NCBI GenBank assembly: GCA_022566355.1
Contig: JADFJB010000159.1
Location: 1-8,813 of the forward strand
Origin: a candidate division KSB1 bacterium
GTDB taxonomy: Bacteria > Zhuqueibacterota > JdFR-76 > DREG01
Direction: 5' to 3'
Length of the DNA: 8,813 nucleotides
Shown here: one piece after another, positions 1 through 6,883 of the stretch
Numbering within the stretch: position 1 is the stretch's first letter
How the letters are laid out: each line of letters begins with the position of its first letter
The notes under the pieces: generated by a model
What the model saw: the letters and a program-made list of their open reading frames with translations, nothing else
Databases searched by the model: none
Told to the model about the DNA's origin: nothing
Translations under genes and position numbers: made by a program

Positions 1-149
1 CGGAAGATTTTCTTGCTATCGCAATCCGGGCAACATAGTTTATTAGGTTTTTTCTCAATAGAAAATAAAACTATACCACCTTTATATTCTGTTTTTACGT
101 AACGATATCCAATGAGACCAAAAGTATGATAAAGTAATCTGGTGGTCAT
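1..149 (-). CDS. ISL3-family transposase, N-terminal 49 residues (cut by window edge)
   Basis: Read on the minus strand from ATG at 149-147, the gene starts MTTRLLYHTFGLIGYRYV and continues through KTEYKGG to a CCPDCDSKK segment before leaving the window. This is the usual opening of ISL3 transposases: a short LLYHxFGIxGY-like stretch, then a first zinc-ribbon CxxC knuckle (here CCPDC), which precedes the DDE catalytic domain. A strong Shine-Dalgarno AAGGAG lies seven bases before the ATG (minus strand of 157-162) and supports this start. The catalytic region is outside the window, so it is unknown whether the gene is intact. The family transposes DNA by a cut-and-paste type reaction. Confidence 0.8.
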   Translation of the reverse strand, partial: MTTRLLYHTFGLIGYRYVKTEYKGGIVLFSIEKKPNKLCCPDCDSKKIF

Positions 150-220
150 GATACATCTCCTTTCCTATGATTCTCAAACCATGGCAAGTTATCGTGTCCA
201 CCTATTATTCCTACTTAAAT

Positions 221-242
221 GTACGCATTATCCGGAAGAGCC
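221..242 (-). repeat. Probable terminal inverted repeat of the ISL3-type element
   Basis: On the minus strand this stretch reads GGCTCTTCCGGATAATGCG followed by TAC, and resembles the outer ends of ISL3 elements. The outer boundary at 242 is inferred from the GG start. It could be off by a base or two because the other end is not available for comparison. Confidence 0.6.
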
Positions 243-364
243 TGTTTTTATATACTCGTTAGCAGAAATAAGCCCATTTAAAAACCAATAAATAATACAA
301 TTCAATAAAAAGACTAGGGTCTCTTATATTTATTCCTTTTTGCAAAAGTAGTTAAATATTCACA

Positions 365-3300
365 ATGGCAAAAAAATACGGACAAACATGGTGGGGCGAA
401 AATTGGCTAAAGGCTCTTGCAAATATTGATTGGGAAAACAGATTGCCTCGCGGCAGAACTTATGCAAACAAAGGGGCTGTTAAAAAAATAACCATTAATA
501 AAAACAGAATTGATGCCAATGTTCAAGGCGTTAGATACAATCCTTATAAGATAAAAATTAAAATTCCATCCTTTACGGAAAAAGAAAAGAAATTATTAAC
601 AGAGAAAATTACTAATAACACCCTTCTTATCACAAAGCTGCTTAACAGGGAGTTACCTGCCGACTTAAATGATATTGCTCTGTCTAATGGCATAAAGATA
701 TTTCCTTCATCCTGGAATGATTTCGATATGTATTGTTCCTGCCCGGACTGGGCTGTGCCCTGTAAACATCTGGCATCAGTTATTTATATTATCGCCAATG
801 AAATTGACAAAAACCCCTTTCTCATTTTCCAATTGCACGATTTTGATATTATCGAAGCATTAAAAAAGCAAAATTTAACCCTTGATTCAAGCACAAAAGA
901 AAACATAAAAACAATCGACGATTTTGTAATCGACAAAGCATCACTCCACACTGATTTTAGTCCAGACAACCGTGAGGCAAGTTGGGATAAAAAAACTTCT
1001 GACAATATTGATTTCTCAATAATTGAAGATATAAGAGAAAACCTGCTCGAATTGTTAAATGCCAATCCCCTATTTTATGAGAAAGATTTTAAATCCATTT
1101 TAAATTCAGCCTATAAAAACATTTCAAGATCAACATCTGCAACCATTATTCGACAGCATCCGGATTCCGATAAATTACCTGAAATACAAGAAAGCGGTAA
1201 GATAAGTATTCAGTTAAATGAGAAATTTGAAGTGGCAAATATTTCCATTTTATCTGCAAAAGGAAATCTAAAGTTAAACCAACCCTTAAATGTGAAGTTT
1301 TTGATTCACACTTTAGATGATATTGAACTTAAAAATATAAAAAATTATAGTGAGTACATAAGGATTTTATACAATATTTATCATTTCACACTTAAAATTT
1401 TAGAAAAAAGTGCATTCATTCCACAGCTATTAAATATTGGAAAAAACCGGTATAAAATTCGCTGGATCCCTGCTATTATCAATCAGGAGGTCAAAAGTGT
1501 TTTTAATCAGCTTGCAGCTGTTACCCCGCCGGATATTTTGTGTTTTAAGTATAAACCGGCTAACCGAAAAACCGAAACGGCTAAATACCAAACCACCGAA
1601 GAGCAGATTCTGTCTATTTGTGCCTTGTTTATTGAATTCATGCTAAAAGAATTTAAATTATTTAGAAGGTCGTGGAATTCATACTATGGCAGCGATAAAA
1701 TTCTCGACCTGTTTTTTCAGGGTAAGCCGACCGTTTTTGATGATTTTAGTGAGAAAGAAATTCCCAATACCATTCAGTTATGGTTAAGCAAGTTTTATGT
1801 TACGCATAAAAATTATATTCCTTTAATTAAGATAGAAGAAAAAAATAATGATTTTTCTGTTGATGTGATGGTAGAAGATAAAAAACAACCTTACAATGAA
1901 CCCATCCATCTTAATAAGTTTATTTCGCAGAAAAAATATGAAAAGGTAAAATATGATGTATTAAAGGACCTGACGTTGTTATCGGAACATTTTACACAAT
2001 TAACGGAAGTTATCAGAACAGATGGCAGGAAGAAACTTCTTTTTAACTCTGTAGAGTTTATTGAAATTTTTTTAAAGATACTGCCCGCAATCAGGTTGTT
2101 TGGTATCAATATTTTACTGCCAAAAGCACTACAACACCTGGTAAAGCCGCAATTATCGCTTAACCTTCAATCAAATGGTTCGCAAAAAATCGGTTCATAT
2201 CTCGATCTTCAAAAAATGCTTTCGTTTGAATGGCAAATTGCTGTAGGTGAAGAAATAATCAGTGCGGATGAATTCAAAAAATTAGTTAAGGGGCTGTCAG
2301 GCATAGTAAAAATAAAAGAACAATTTGTGTTAATCGATAAGGATGATATCGACAAACTATTTAACAACCTGAACAATCCGCCTAAGCTAAACGCCAATGA
2401 ACTGTTAAAAACCGGCTTAACTGAAGAATACAACAATGCAAAAATCGGATTGAGTAAGGAAGCAAAAAAAGCCATAGAGTCATTAATCAAAATTGAAAAA
2501 GTAGAACTTCCTGATAATCTTTATGCAACACTCCGTCCCTACCAGCTAAGCGGTTATGAATGGATGTATAAAAATGCAAAACTGGGCTTTGGCAGTTTAA
2601 TTGCCGATGATATGGGGCTGGGTAAAACCGTTCAGGTATTGGCTACTTTACTAAAGTTTAAGCAAGAAGGGTTCCTCAAAAAGAAAAAAGCGTTGATAAT
2701 TGTACCTACAACAATATTAACCAACTGGCAAAAAGAGATTGAAAAATTCACTCCCGATTTGAAATCATTGATATATCACGGGCAAAAAAGGAAATTAGAT
2801 ATTAAGAAACCTGACTTGATTATTACCACTTACGGAATGATAAGAAGCGAAGCGGAAAAGTTTCAAAAAACAAAATGGTACTGCATTGTAATCGACGAGG
2901 CGCAAAACATAAAAAACCCAGGAACCAACCAAACCAGAGCAATAAAAAAACTGAAAGCGGATGTGAAAATTGCTATGAGCGGCACGCCTGTCGAAAACCG
3001 CCTTTCGGAATACTGGAGCATATTGGACTATAGCAATAAAGGTTATTTGGGATCATTAACAAAATTTACCGAAGAATTTGCCAAACCAATACAAATCTAT
3101 AGAAATCACGAAAGAGCCAACACTTTCCGAAAAATTACCGAACCGTTTATTTTAAGAAGATTAAAATCAGATAAAAACATCATAAAAGACCTGCCCGATA
3201 AAATAGAAAACAATCAATATTGTTCACTAACAAAAGGACAGGCAGCTATTTACCAGAACGTAGTTAATAATATGATGAAAGATATTGAAAATAATGAAGG

Positions 3301-3931
3301 TATTGCCAAAAAGGGGTTGGTGCTAAAACTAATAACTGCCTTAAAACAAATCTGTAATCATCCTTATCACTTCTTGAAAAAAGGAGAGCTTACTGCTAGT
3401 CTTTCCGGAAAGTCAACTCTTTTATTTAATATTCTGGAAAACATATATGAAAACAATGAGAAAACATTAATTTTCACCCAATACAAAGAGATGGGCAGCT
3501 TATTGGTAAAATTGATACAGGAAAATTTTAATACCAAACCATTGTTTCTGCACGGAGGGTTAAGCAGGAAAAAGCGGGATGAAATGGTTGAGAATTTTCA
3601 GGAAAAAAGAAATGAGAAAACATTTATACTTTCATTAAAAGCAGGCGGAACAGGTTTAAACCTAACTGCTGCGCGAAACGTAATCCATTACGATCTATGG
3701 TGGAACCCCGCTGTAGAAGCACAGGCAACAGACAGGGCGTATCGTATAGGGCAAAAAGAAAATGTAATGGTTTACCGGCTTTTAACCAAAGGAACTTTTG
3801 AAGAAAAAATTGAGGAAATGCTGAAAATAAAAAAAGAACTCGCCAATCTGACTGTTTCCACAGGTGAAAAATGGATTGGAGACCTCTCCAATAATGAATT
3901 AAAGGACTTAGTAAATTTGAGTTCACAGTAA
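365..3931 (+). CDS. SWIM zinc-finger SNF2-family DNA-dependent ATPase/helicase-like protein
   Basis: This 1188-residue protein is a bacterial Swi2/Snf2 ATPase. Such enzymes use ATP to translocate on double-stranded DNA and remodel bound proteins; the substrate here is unknown. An N-terminal SWIM finger has the form CxCx6CxH (C124, C126, C133, H135). A long poorly conserved middle follows, then a DUF3670-like segment near residues 615-710 (FEWQIAVGEE). The RecA core starts at LRPYQ (723). It has motif I DDMGLGKT (748-755, K754), motif II DEAQ (844-847), motif III MSGTP (871-875), IFTQY near 1036-1040, the KAGGTGLNL segment (1092-1100) and motif VI DRAYRIGQ (1123-1130) with the arginine pair. 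All key residues are present and length is normal for the SWIM-SNF2 class. No clear Shine-Dalgarno precedes the ATG; it is the first ATG in frame and MAKKYGQTWWG is a typical start for the class. The gene is very AT-rich and stands alone. A defence or repair role is possible but unproven. Confidence 0.93.
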   Translation: MAKKYGQTWWGENWLKALANIDWENRLPRGRTYANKGAVKKITINKNRIDANVQGVRYNPYKIKIKIPSFTEKEKKLLTEKITNNTLLITKLLNRELPADLNDIALSNGIKIFPSSWNDFDMYCSCPDWAVPCKHLASVIYIIANEIDKNPFLIFQLHDFDIIEALKKQNLTLDSSTKENIKTIDDFVIDKASLHTDFSPDNREASWDKKTSDNIDFSIIEDIRENLLELLNANPLFYEKDFKSILNSAYKNISRSTSATIIRQHPDSDKLPEIQESGKISIQLNEKFEVANISILSAKGNLKLNQPLNVKFLIHTLDDIELKNIKNYSEYIRILYNIYHFTLKILEKSAFIPQLLNIGKNRYKIRWIPAIINQEVKSVFNQLAAVTPPDILCFKYKPANRKTETAKYQTTEEQILSICALFIEFMLKEFKLFRRSWNSYYGSDKILDLFFQGKPTVFDDFSEKEIPNTIQLWLSKFYVTHKNYIPLIKIEEKNNDFSVDVMVEDKKQPYNEPIHLNKFISQKKYEKVKYDVLKDLTLLSEHFTQLTEVIRTDGRKKLLFNSVEFIEIFLKILPAIRLFGINILLPKALQHLVKPQLSLNLQSNGSQKIGSYLDLQKMLSFEWQIAVGEEIISADEFKKLVKGLSGIVKIKEQFVLIDKDDIDKLFNNLNNPPKLNANELLKTGLTEEYNNAKIGLSKEAKKAIESLIKIEKVELPDNLYATLRPYQLSGYEWMYKNAKLGFGSLIADDMGLGKTVQVLATLLKFKQEGFLKKKKALIIVPTTILTNWQKEIEKFTPDLKSLIYHGQKRKLDIKKPDLIITTYGMIRSEAEKFQKTKWYCIVIDEAQNIKNPGTNQTRAIKKLKADVKIAMSGTPVENRLSEYWSILDYSNKGYLGSLTKFTEEFAKPIQIYRNHERANTFRKITEPFILRRLKSDKNIIKDLPDKIENNQYCSLTKGQAAIYQNVVNNMMKDIENNEGIAKKGLVLKLITALKQICNHPYHFLKKGELTASLSGKSTLLFNILENIYENNEKTLIFTQYKEMGSLLVKLIQENFNTKPLFLHGGLSRKKRDEMVENFQEKRNEKTFILSLKAGGTGLNLTAARNVIHYDLWWNPAVEAQATDRAYRIGQKENVMVYRLLTKGTFEEKIEEMLKIKKELANLTVSTGEKWIGDLSNNELKDLVNLSSQ

Positions 3932-3958
3932 TGTAGAACCGAAAATTGGTCTTAAATC

Positions 3959-4042
3959 TGCTAACATTAGCTAAATTCAATGCGGGTGGGGGAAAGTATG
4001 ATGCAGTTCATCCCGCACTGCATTTAGCCATAACGTTGAGCA
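3959..4042 (+). repeat. Long imperfect palindrome resembling an integron attC site
   Basis: The left arm (3959-3986) begins TGCTAACATTAGCTAAAT and ends TGCGGG. The right arm (4012-4042) begins CCCGCACTGCATTTAGCC and ends AACGTTGAGCA. By eye about 25 of the 28 left-arm bases pair with the right arm, with a few unpaired bases on the right side only. The outer boxes look like GCTAAC on the left and GTTGAGC (4035-4041) on the right; the latter fits the attC 3' consensus GTTRRRY. The loop is about 25 bases. The site lies 27 bases after the SNF2 stop and just before sequence of very different composition, as at a gene-cassette boundary. The unpaired base inside the right outer box is not canonical. 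A REP-like palindrome or a transcription terminator are alternatives, although no T-run follows. Confidence 0.5.
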
Positions 4043-4060
4043 TAAAAAATGAAAAGAACA

Positions 4061-4123
4061 CATAACAAATCGTTCCACCTGCCATTTTTCCGCTTCGCTC
4101 CAAAACCGTGGCGGTAGGATTGC
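4061..4123 (+). other. Possible truncated second attC-like site
   Basis: The stretch starts CATAACAAATCGTTCCACC, like the 5' side of many attC sites. It forms an imperfect hairpin: GCCA (4081-4084) plus TTTT pair with AAAA (4102-4105) plus TGGC (4109-4112) around a CCGCTTCGCTCC loop. No GTTRRRY box follows at the expected distance; the pairing fades near 4120 and the sequence runs into the VOC gene. It may be a remnant joined to foreign DNA, or only a chance hairpin. Confidence 0.25.
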
Positions 4124-4131
4124 GCGACATC

Positions 4132-4625
4132 ATGTTCACGGGTTTATACGAAACTCACATTGACGTGGTCGATCTGGATCGATCGGTGAGCTTCTATGAA
4201 GACGTCCTTCAACTCGAACTTGGCGTCAAGGTCGTGGTCGATGCGGCGCGGGCAGATTCTCACTCAAAAGGAGCCAAGCGCGTGTTGCGATCATGTGGAT
4301 CGGTGGACAGGGGCATGCGGCATTGGGCTTGTGGGAGCGCCCGGCAGATCGGATCAATGTCCAGCATTTCGCCTTCGAGCTCGCGTGGCCCGAAATGCTT
4401 TCGGTGATTGCGAATCTTGACCGGCGGGGGATCGAATTCCGCGATTTCGAGATGAATCGAACCACCACGCCTTCTGTCTTTGCGTCGGTACCCATGGCGT
4501 CCATCTACTTCGACGATCCCGATGGCCACCTTCTTGAGATTGTTGCAAAGCTGCCCGGAGTGCCACGTCCGGAGCTGGGCATCGTACCGTTGGATGAATG
4601 GAATCAAGGCGATAAGGATACCTGA
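4132..4625 (+). pseudogene. VOC-superfamily (glyoxalase/bleomycin-resistance fold) protein, frameshifted
   Basis: Two frames together make one vicinal-oxygen-chelate protein. The first half starts at ATG 4132 with MFTGLYETHIDVVDLDRSV and runs through SFYEDVLQLELG. The second half continues one base back in frame with RVAIMWIGGQGHAALGLW and ends at TGA 4625 after YFDDPDGHLLEIVAK. The likely metal ligands of the fold are visible: His in ETHID, His in VQHFAFEL and Glu in HLLEIV. One missing base between about 4260 and 4287 explains the break. For example, an extra C near 4280 restores AKRRVAIMW and gives about 164 residues, normal for a single-domain pair of VOC modules. Substrate cannot be told; relatives include glyoxalase I, thiol transferases giving drug resistance and extradiol dioxygenases. 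Base composition is strikingly GC-rich (35 of 60 bases in 4381-4440) against AT-rich neighbours, which suggests transfer. An in-frame GTG at 4108 is a less likely start, because family members begin near MFTGLYE. Confidence 0.8.
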
Positions 4626-4943
4626 CGCCACGGTGTGCGAGTCTCAAACCTCCCTGGGCCCAACGTACAAGTCAACCCTTTGGAGATCAAGAAACAGTTG
4701 CTCCGAGACTCGCTGGTCAGGCGAGGTCAGGACTCATCCTCGAGCCGGTTTGCAGTTTCTTGAAATTGTTCCTTATGGGGTGCTATGCAGTTAGTTCCTG
4801 TTGATAGAAGTTAAGTTTCTCTTGCGAGTCAGTCAAAATCTTATAACTTTGGAATGTTATCAAGAAACAGGTATTCGGTATAAAATCATCTCAAATTTAA
4901 AATAATATTTGTCAAAAATAATAACCTTGAAGGGAGTTTTATC
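4626..4943 (+). other. Gene-free spacer with a composition switch and one inverted repeat
   Basis: No convincing gene was found here. The first part, to about 4780, keeps the GC-rich character of the VOC gene, and the rest is AT-rich like the downstream operon. The right edge of the foreign segment therefore probably lies near 4770-4800. A perfect 9-bp inverted repeat, GCGAGTCTC (4637-4645) and GAGACTCGC (4705-4713), encloses a 59-base loop; it could be an end of an unrecognised element or chance. A GCCCAAC box near 4659 resembles an attC outer box but has no matching partner. The last 90 bases carry a candidate promoter and the ribosome binding site of the next gene. Confidence 0.5.
4857..4884 (+). 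promoter_or_regulatory. Candidate sigma-70-type promoter for the membrane protein/porin/kinase operon
   Basis: TTATCA (4857-4862) and TATAAA (4879-4884) are separated by 16 bases. They match the -35 and -10 consensus at four and five of six positions. The site lies about 60 bases upstream of the first gene of the cluster, where a promoter is expected because the cluster follows an unrelated spacer. In AT-rich DNA such matches are common, so this is weak. Confidence 0.3.
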
Positions 4944-5167
4944 ATGATTGGCAGAGCTATTCTTTATACCGGACTAGCAATGATTGCTGCAGCAGCTTTA
5001 AGAGCTCCATTAGATCTTCTGAGATTCGAAACTATTGATGTTTGGGGTCGGTAGTTCTTGCCGCAGGTTGTATTGTGGCCAGCATCGGGTTGGGCCTAAC
5101 GGGGTCCAAACCGTGGGAGAAAATCACTGAAGCATCAAAACAGGTTAAGAAAATTCCTCGGAACTAA
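4944..5167 (+). pseudogene. Small two-helix membrane protein, interrupted by a one-base shift in a G-run
   Basis: A good Shine-Dalgarno (AAGGGAG, 4930-4936) lies seven bases before ATG 4944. The frame begins MIGRAILYTGLAMIAAAALR and hits a TAG at 5052-5054 after 36 residues. The frame one base back continues as SVVLAAGCIVASIGLGLTG, then KPWEKITEASKQVKKIPRN, and stops at 5165-5167. One extra G in the GGGG run at 5044-5047 joins the two parts through DVWGSVV into a 74-residue protein. It would have two hydrophobic segments (about residues 5-19 and 36-54) and a short basic tail. I do not recognise the family. It is the first gene of the cluster, 44 bases before the porin-like gene, so it is probably co-transcribed and sits in the inner membrane. 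The break could be real, phase-variable or an assembly error. Confidence 0.55.
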
Positions 5168-5211
5168 AAATCTGAAATGGGTCTGCCAGTTGTGTTGGAG
5201 AAGTTAAATCA

Positions 5212-6417
5212 ATGAATCATTGCTGCAAGAAATTAAAAACACAGTCTATGATTGCAAACAAAATGACTTTGCTTTGCGCGATCGTATATTTATTAGTAGC
5301 TATAACGGTGGTCCCAAACATCTTCGCCCAGGAGAAAGAAACTCCGATTAAGATATTTGGCTACTTTCAGAATTCATTCCAGCAATGGACAGCCTTCCAG
5401 GAGCGGCCGAAACAGAATTCTTTCAGCTTACAACAACTCAATCTTCTTTTACAAAAAGACCTTGGCCCCAATTGGACTGCGTTTGTTAATTTTGAATTCC
5501 TGAACAACTTTTCGTCCGGTCGGCAATGGGGTTCGGCGAAGCTTGAGGAAGCCTGGGTGAAATACCGGGCCGACATGAGATTTAATTTGAAGCTTGGATT
5601 GCTCATACCCATCTTTAACAATCTCAATGAGATTAAGAATCGTACGCCATTGCTGCCCTATATTATCAGGCCGTTGGCCTACGAAACATCGTTTAGTGAA
5701 TTTATTCCGATCGAAGTGTTGACCCCTGTCCAGGCGTTTGCACAGGTTTACGGTTTTTTTCCGGCTGGCGAAGCGAAATTTGACTATGCGGTTTATGTTG
5801 GCAACAGTCCGAACATAAACAATGATCCCAAGATCGGCCAAACCGGTATCGACTCCACCGCCACATTTCTTTTAGGCGGCCGGTTGGGTTGGCGCTATGG
5901 CGAACTAAAATTGGGTCTTTCGGCGACCTACGACAAAGACAATTCAGCAGAGGTTCTGGCGGATTCGCTTAACATACCGCGTAGTGAACTTAGCGCAATC
6001 CCTAAAATACGTTTCGGCGGAGATCTGTCTTATGACTTGGGCGATTTTTCATTCGAAAGTGAATTTATTAGAGTGAGTCTTGAACGAGATAGCCCAAAGT
6101 TGGATCGAACTCTCGATTTCTATTATGCCACCTTAGGTTATCATTTTACAGAAGCGCTTTTTATTTATGGCAGTTACTGGTTTTTAGATTCCCACGCAGC
6201 AATACCGGCGCTGCCAAATAAGAGAAAAAAAGAAGACGAAGATGTCAAAGTTAAAACCTTTGGCGCTTCTTTTAACATAATGGACAGAGTCAGGCTTAAA
6301 GCTCAATTTGCCCGGGTTAAACTTGACCATGAGGAACTAAAACTGTCGGATGGTTTGGTTACTCGAACAGAAGACAATTTTAGTACTTTTTCCCTTGCTA
6401 TATCGGTATTCTTTTAA
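5212..6417 (+). CDS. Outer-membrane beta-barrel protein, porin-like
   Basis: The 401-residue product has a basic start, a hydrophobic stretch (about 18-35) and a probable signal-peptidase cut after NIFA (A39/Q40). The mature part opens with FGYFQNSFQQWTAF and is rich in alternating polar/aromatic strands, such as WTAFVNFEFLNNF, KLGLSATYDKD, FYYATLGYHF and LFIYGSYWF. It ends in SLAISVFF, and a C-terminal Phe is the usual signal for outer-membrane barrel assembly. Length and layout fit a porin of the phosphate-porin-like or general 14-18 strand type, but strand number and substrate cannot be read by eye. An acidic and basic loop (KRKKEDEDVK) probably faces the outside. ATG 5212 has a GGAG eleven bases upstream; an internal ATG at 5248 would also leave a signal peptide but lacks a ribosome site. 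The solo phosphate-binding-type gene follows after 28 bases, suggesting that barrel and binding protein handle the same solute. Confidence 0.82.
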   Translation: MNHCCKKLKTQSMIANKMTLLCAIVYLLVAITVVPNIFAQEKETPIKIFGYFQNSFQQWTAFQERPKQNSFSLQQLNLLLQKDLGPNWTAFVNFEFLNNFSSGRQWGSAKLEEAWVKYRADMRFNLKLGLLIPIFNNLNEIKNRTPLLPYIIRPLAYETSFSEFIPIEVLTPVQAFAQVYGFFPAGEAKFDYAVYVGNSPNINNDPKIGQTGIDSTATFLLGGRLGWRYGELKLGLSATYDKDNSAEVLADSLNIPRSELSAIPKIRFGGDLSYDLGDFSFESEFIRVSLERDSPKLDRTLDFYYATLGYHFTEALFIYGSYWFLDSHAAIPALPNKRKKEDEDVKVKTFGASFNIMDRVRLKAQFARVKLDHEELKLSDGLVTRTEDNFSTFSLAISVFF

Positions 6418-6445
6418 AATAGAAGTTCCTAAAATTATCAGCAAA

Positions 6446-6883
6446 ATGATAAAAATAAAAATTGCGATTGTAACCCTGTTGTTTTTGTTCTGCTGGACAG
6501 AAACCTCATTTTCACAAGTGGTGGTGATCGCTCATAAATCAGTGCCAATTGATAAGATTAAGAAATCTGAGTTACTTGATTTCTATACGGGTGATATAAA
6601 GAAATGGCGCGATGATCAACCCGTGGTCGTTTTTGACTTGAAACCAAGAGGAGAAGTAAAGGAAACCTTTTACAAATTTTTGGGGAAAAGATCTTCACGC
6701 ATGAAATCCATTTGGTTGAAGAAGATGCTCTCAGGTGAAGGAGATCCTCCTGTCTCTATGAAGTCTGAGGAAGAGTTATTGAAAAAAGTCGCTACTACGT
6801 CCGGGGCAATCGGGTTTGTCGGCCAATCCAAAGTTAGCGACGATGTCAAAACGCTTCTCATCATCGAGAAAGACAAGAAATGA
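6446..6883 (+). CDS. Solo PstS-like periplasmic substrate-binding protein (PBP-like domain)
   Basis: The 145-residue protein starts MIKIKIAIVTLLFLFCWTET, a signal peptide probably cut after SFS, near residue 23. The mature part opens with VVVIAHKSVPIDKIKKSE. It then shows the family pattern of short PstS-like proteins: LLDFYTGDIKKWRDDQPVVVFDL, a KETFYKFLGK segment, WLKKMLSGEGDPP, and near the end TTSGAIGFVGQS. These are annotated as phosphate ABC transporter substrate-binding proteins but are about half the size of true PstS. They typically occur without transporter subunits, often next to a porin and a sensor protein, as here. No lipobox is seen at the internal Cys. The frame is open further upstream to 6350, overlapping the porin, but only ATG 6446 yields a signal peptide. 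The gene overlaps the kinase 5' end. Ligand is unproven; phosphate or another oxyanion is the family-based guess. Confidence 0.85.
   Translation: MIKIKIAIVTLLFLFCWTETSFSQVVVIAHKSVPIDKIKKSELLDFYTGDIKKWRDDQPVVVFDLKPRGEVKETFYKFLGKRSSRMKSIWLKKMLSGEGDPPVSMKSEEELLKKVATTSGAIGFVGQSKVSDDVKTLLIIEKDKK

Larger units (their letters stand above)
1..242 (-). mobile_element. ISL3-family insertion sequence, one end only
   Basis: The window begins inside an insertion sequence. Two things support this: the N-terminus of an ISL3-type transposase on the minus strand (1-149), and, about 70 bases upstream of its start, a typical ISL3-like terminal sequence. Read on the minus strand from 242 inward it starts GGCTCTTCCGGATAATGCG. 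Elements of this family usually begin with a GGnTCTTCC-like terminal repeat and make 8-bp target duplications, so the flanking copy here would be TGTTTTTA (243-250). The matching right end and second copy lie outside the window, so neither the full length nor activity can be judged. The element sits head-away from the SNF2 gene and may have altered that gene's promoter. Confidence 0.75.

Noticed and set aside
3624-3980. A 118-residue minus-strand frame over the SNF2 3' end
   Set aside because: It is antisense to the conserved helicase motifs and has no domain or ribosome site. It is a shadow of the real gene.
4049-4117. A 22-residue reading frame starting MKRTHNKSF right after the attC-like palindrome
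   Set aside because: It has no ribosome binding site, runs straight through a hairpin, and shows no family resemblance. It looks like a chance frame across repeat sequence.
4196-4794. Several overlapping frames on both strands in the GC-rich stretch
   Set aside because: High GC leaves many stop-free frames. Only the two joined VOC frames carry recognisable motifs.
4658-4816. A third attC-like site using GCCCAAC (near 4659) and GTTAAGT (near 4810)
   Set aside because: The two boxes are not complementary and the sequence between them does not fold into arms. Single boxes of this kind occur by chance.
6350-6445. Upstream extension of the PstS-like gene
   Set aside because: It would overlap the porin 3' end and bury the signal peptide in the middle of the protein. 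ATG 6446 gives a clean secretion signal.
6446-6520. Lipoprotein signal in the PstS-like protein (Cys at residue 16)
   Set aside because: The residues before the Cys (FLF) do not fit a lipobox, and a normal signal-peptidase site follows.
6816-6842. TTG start for the histidine kinase
   Set aside because: It lies deeper inside the upstream gene, has no ribosome site, and adds residues that look like out-of-frame translation.
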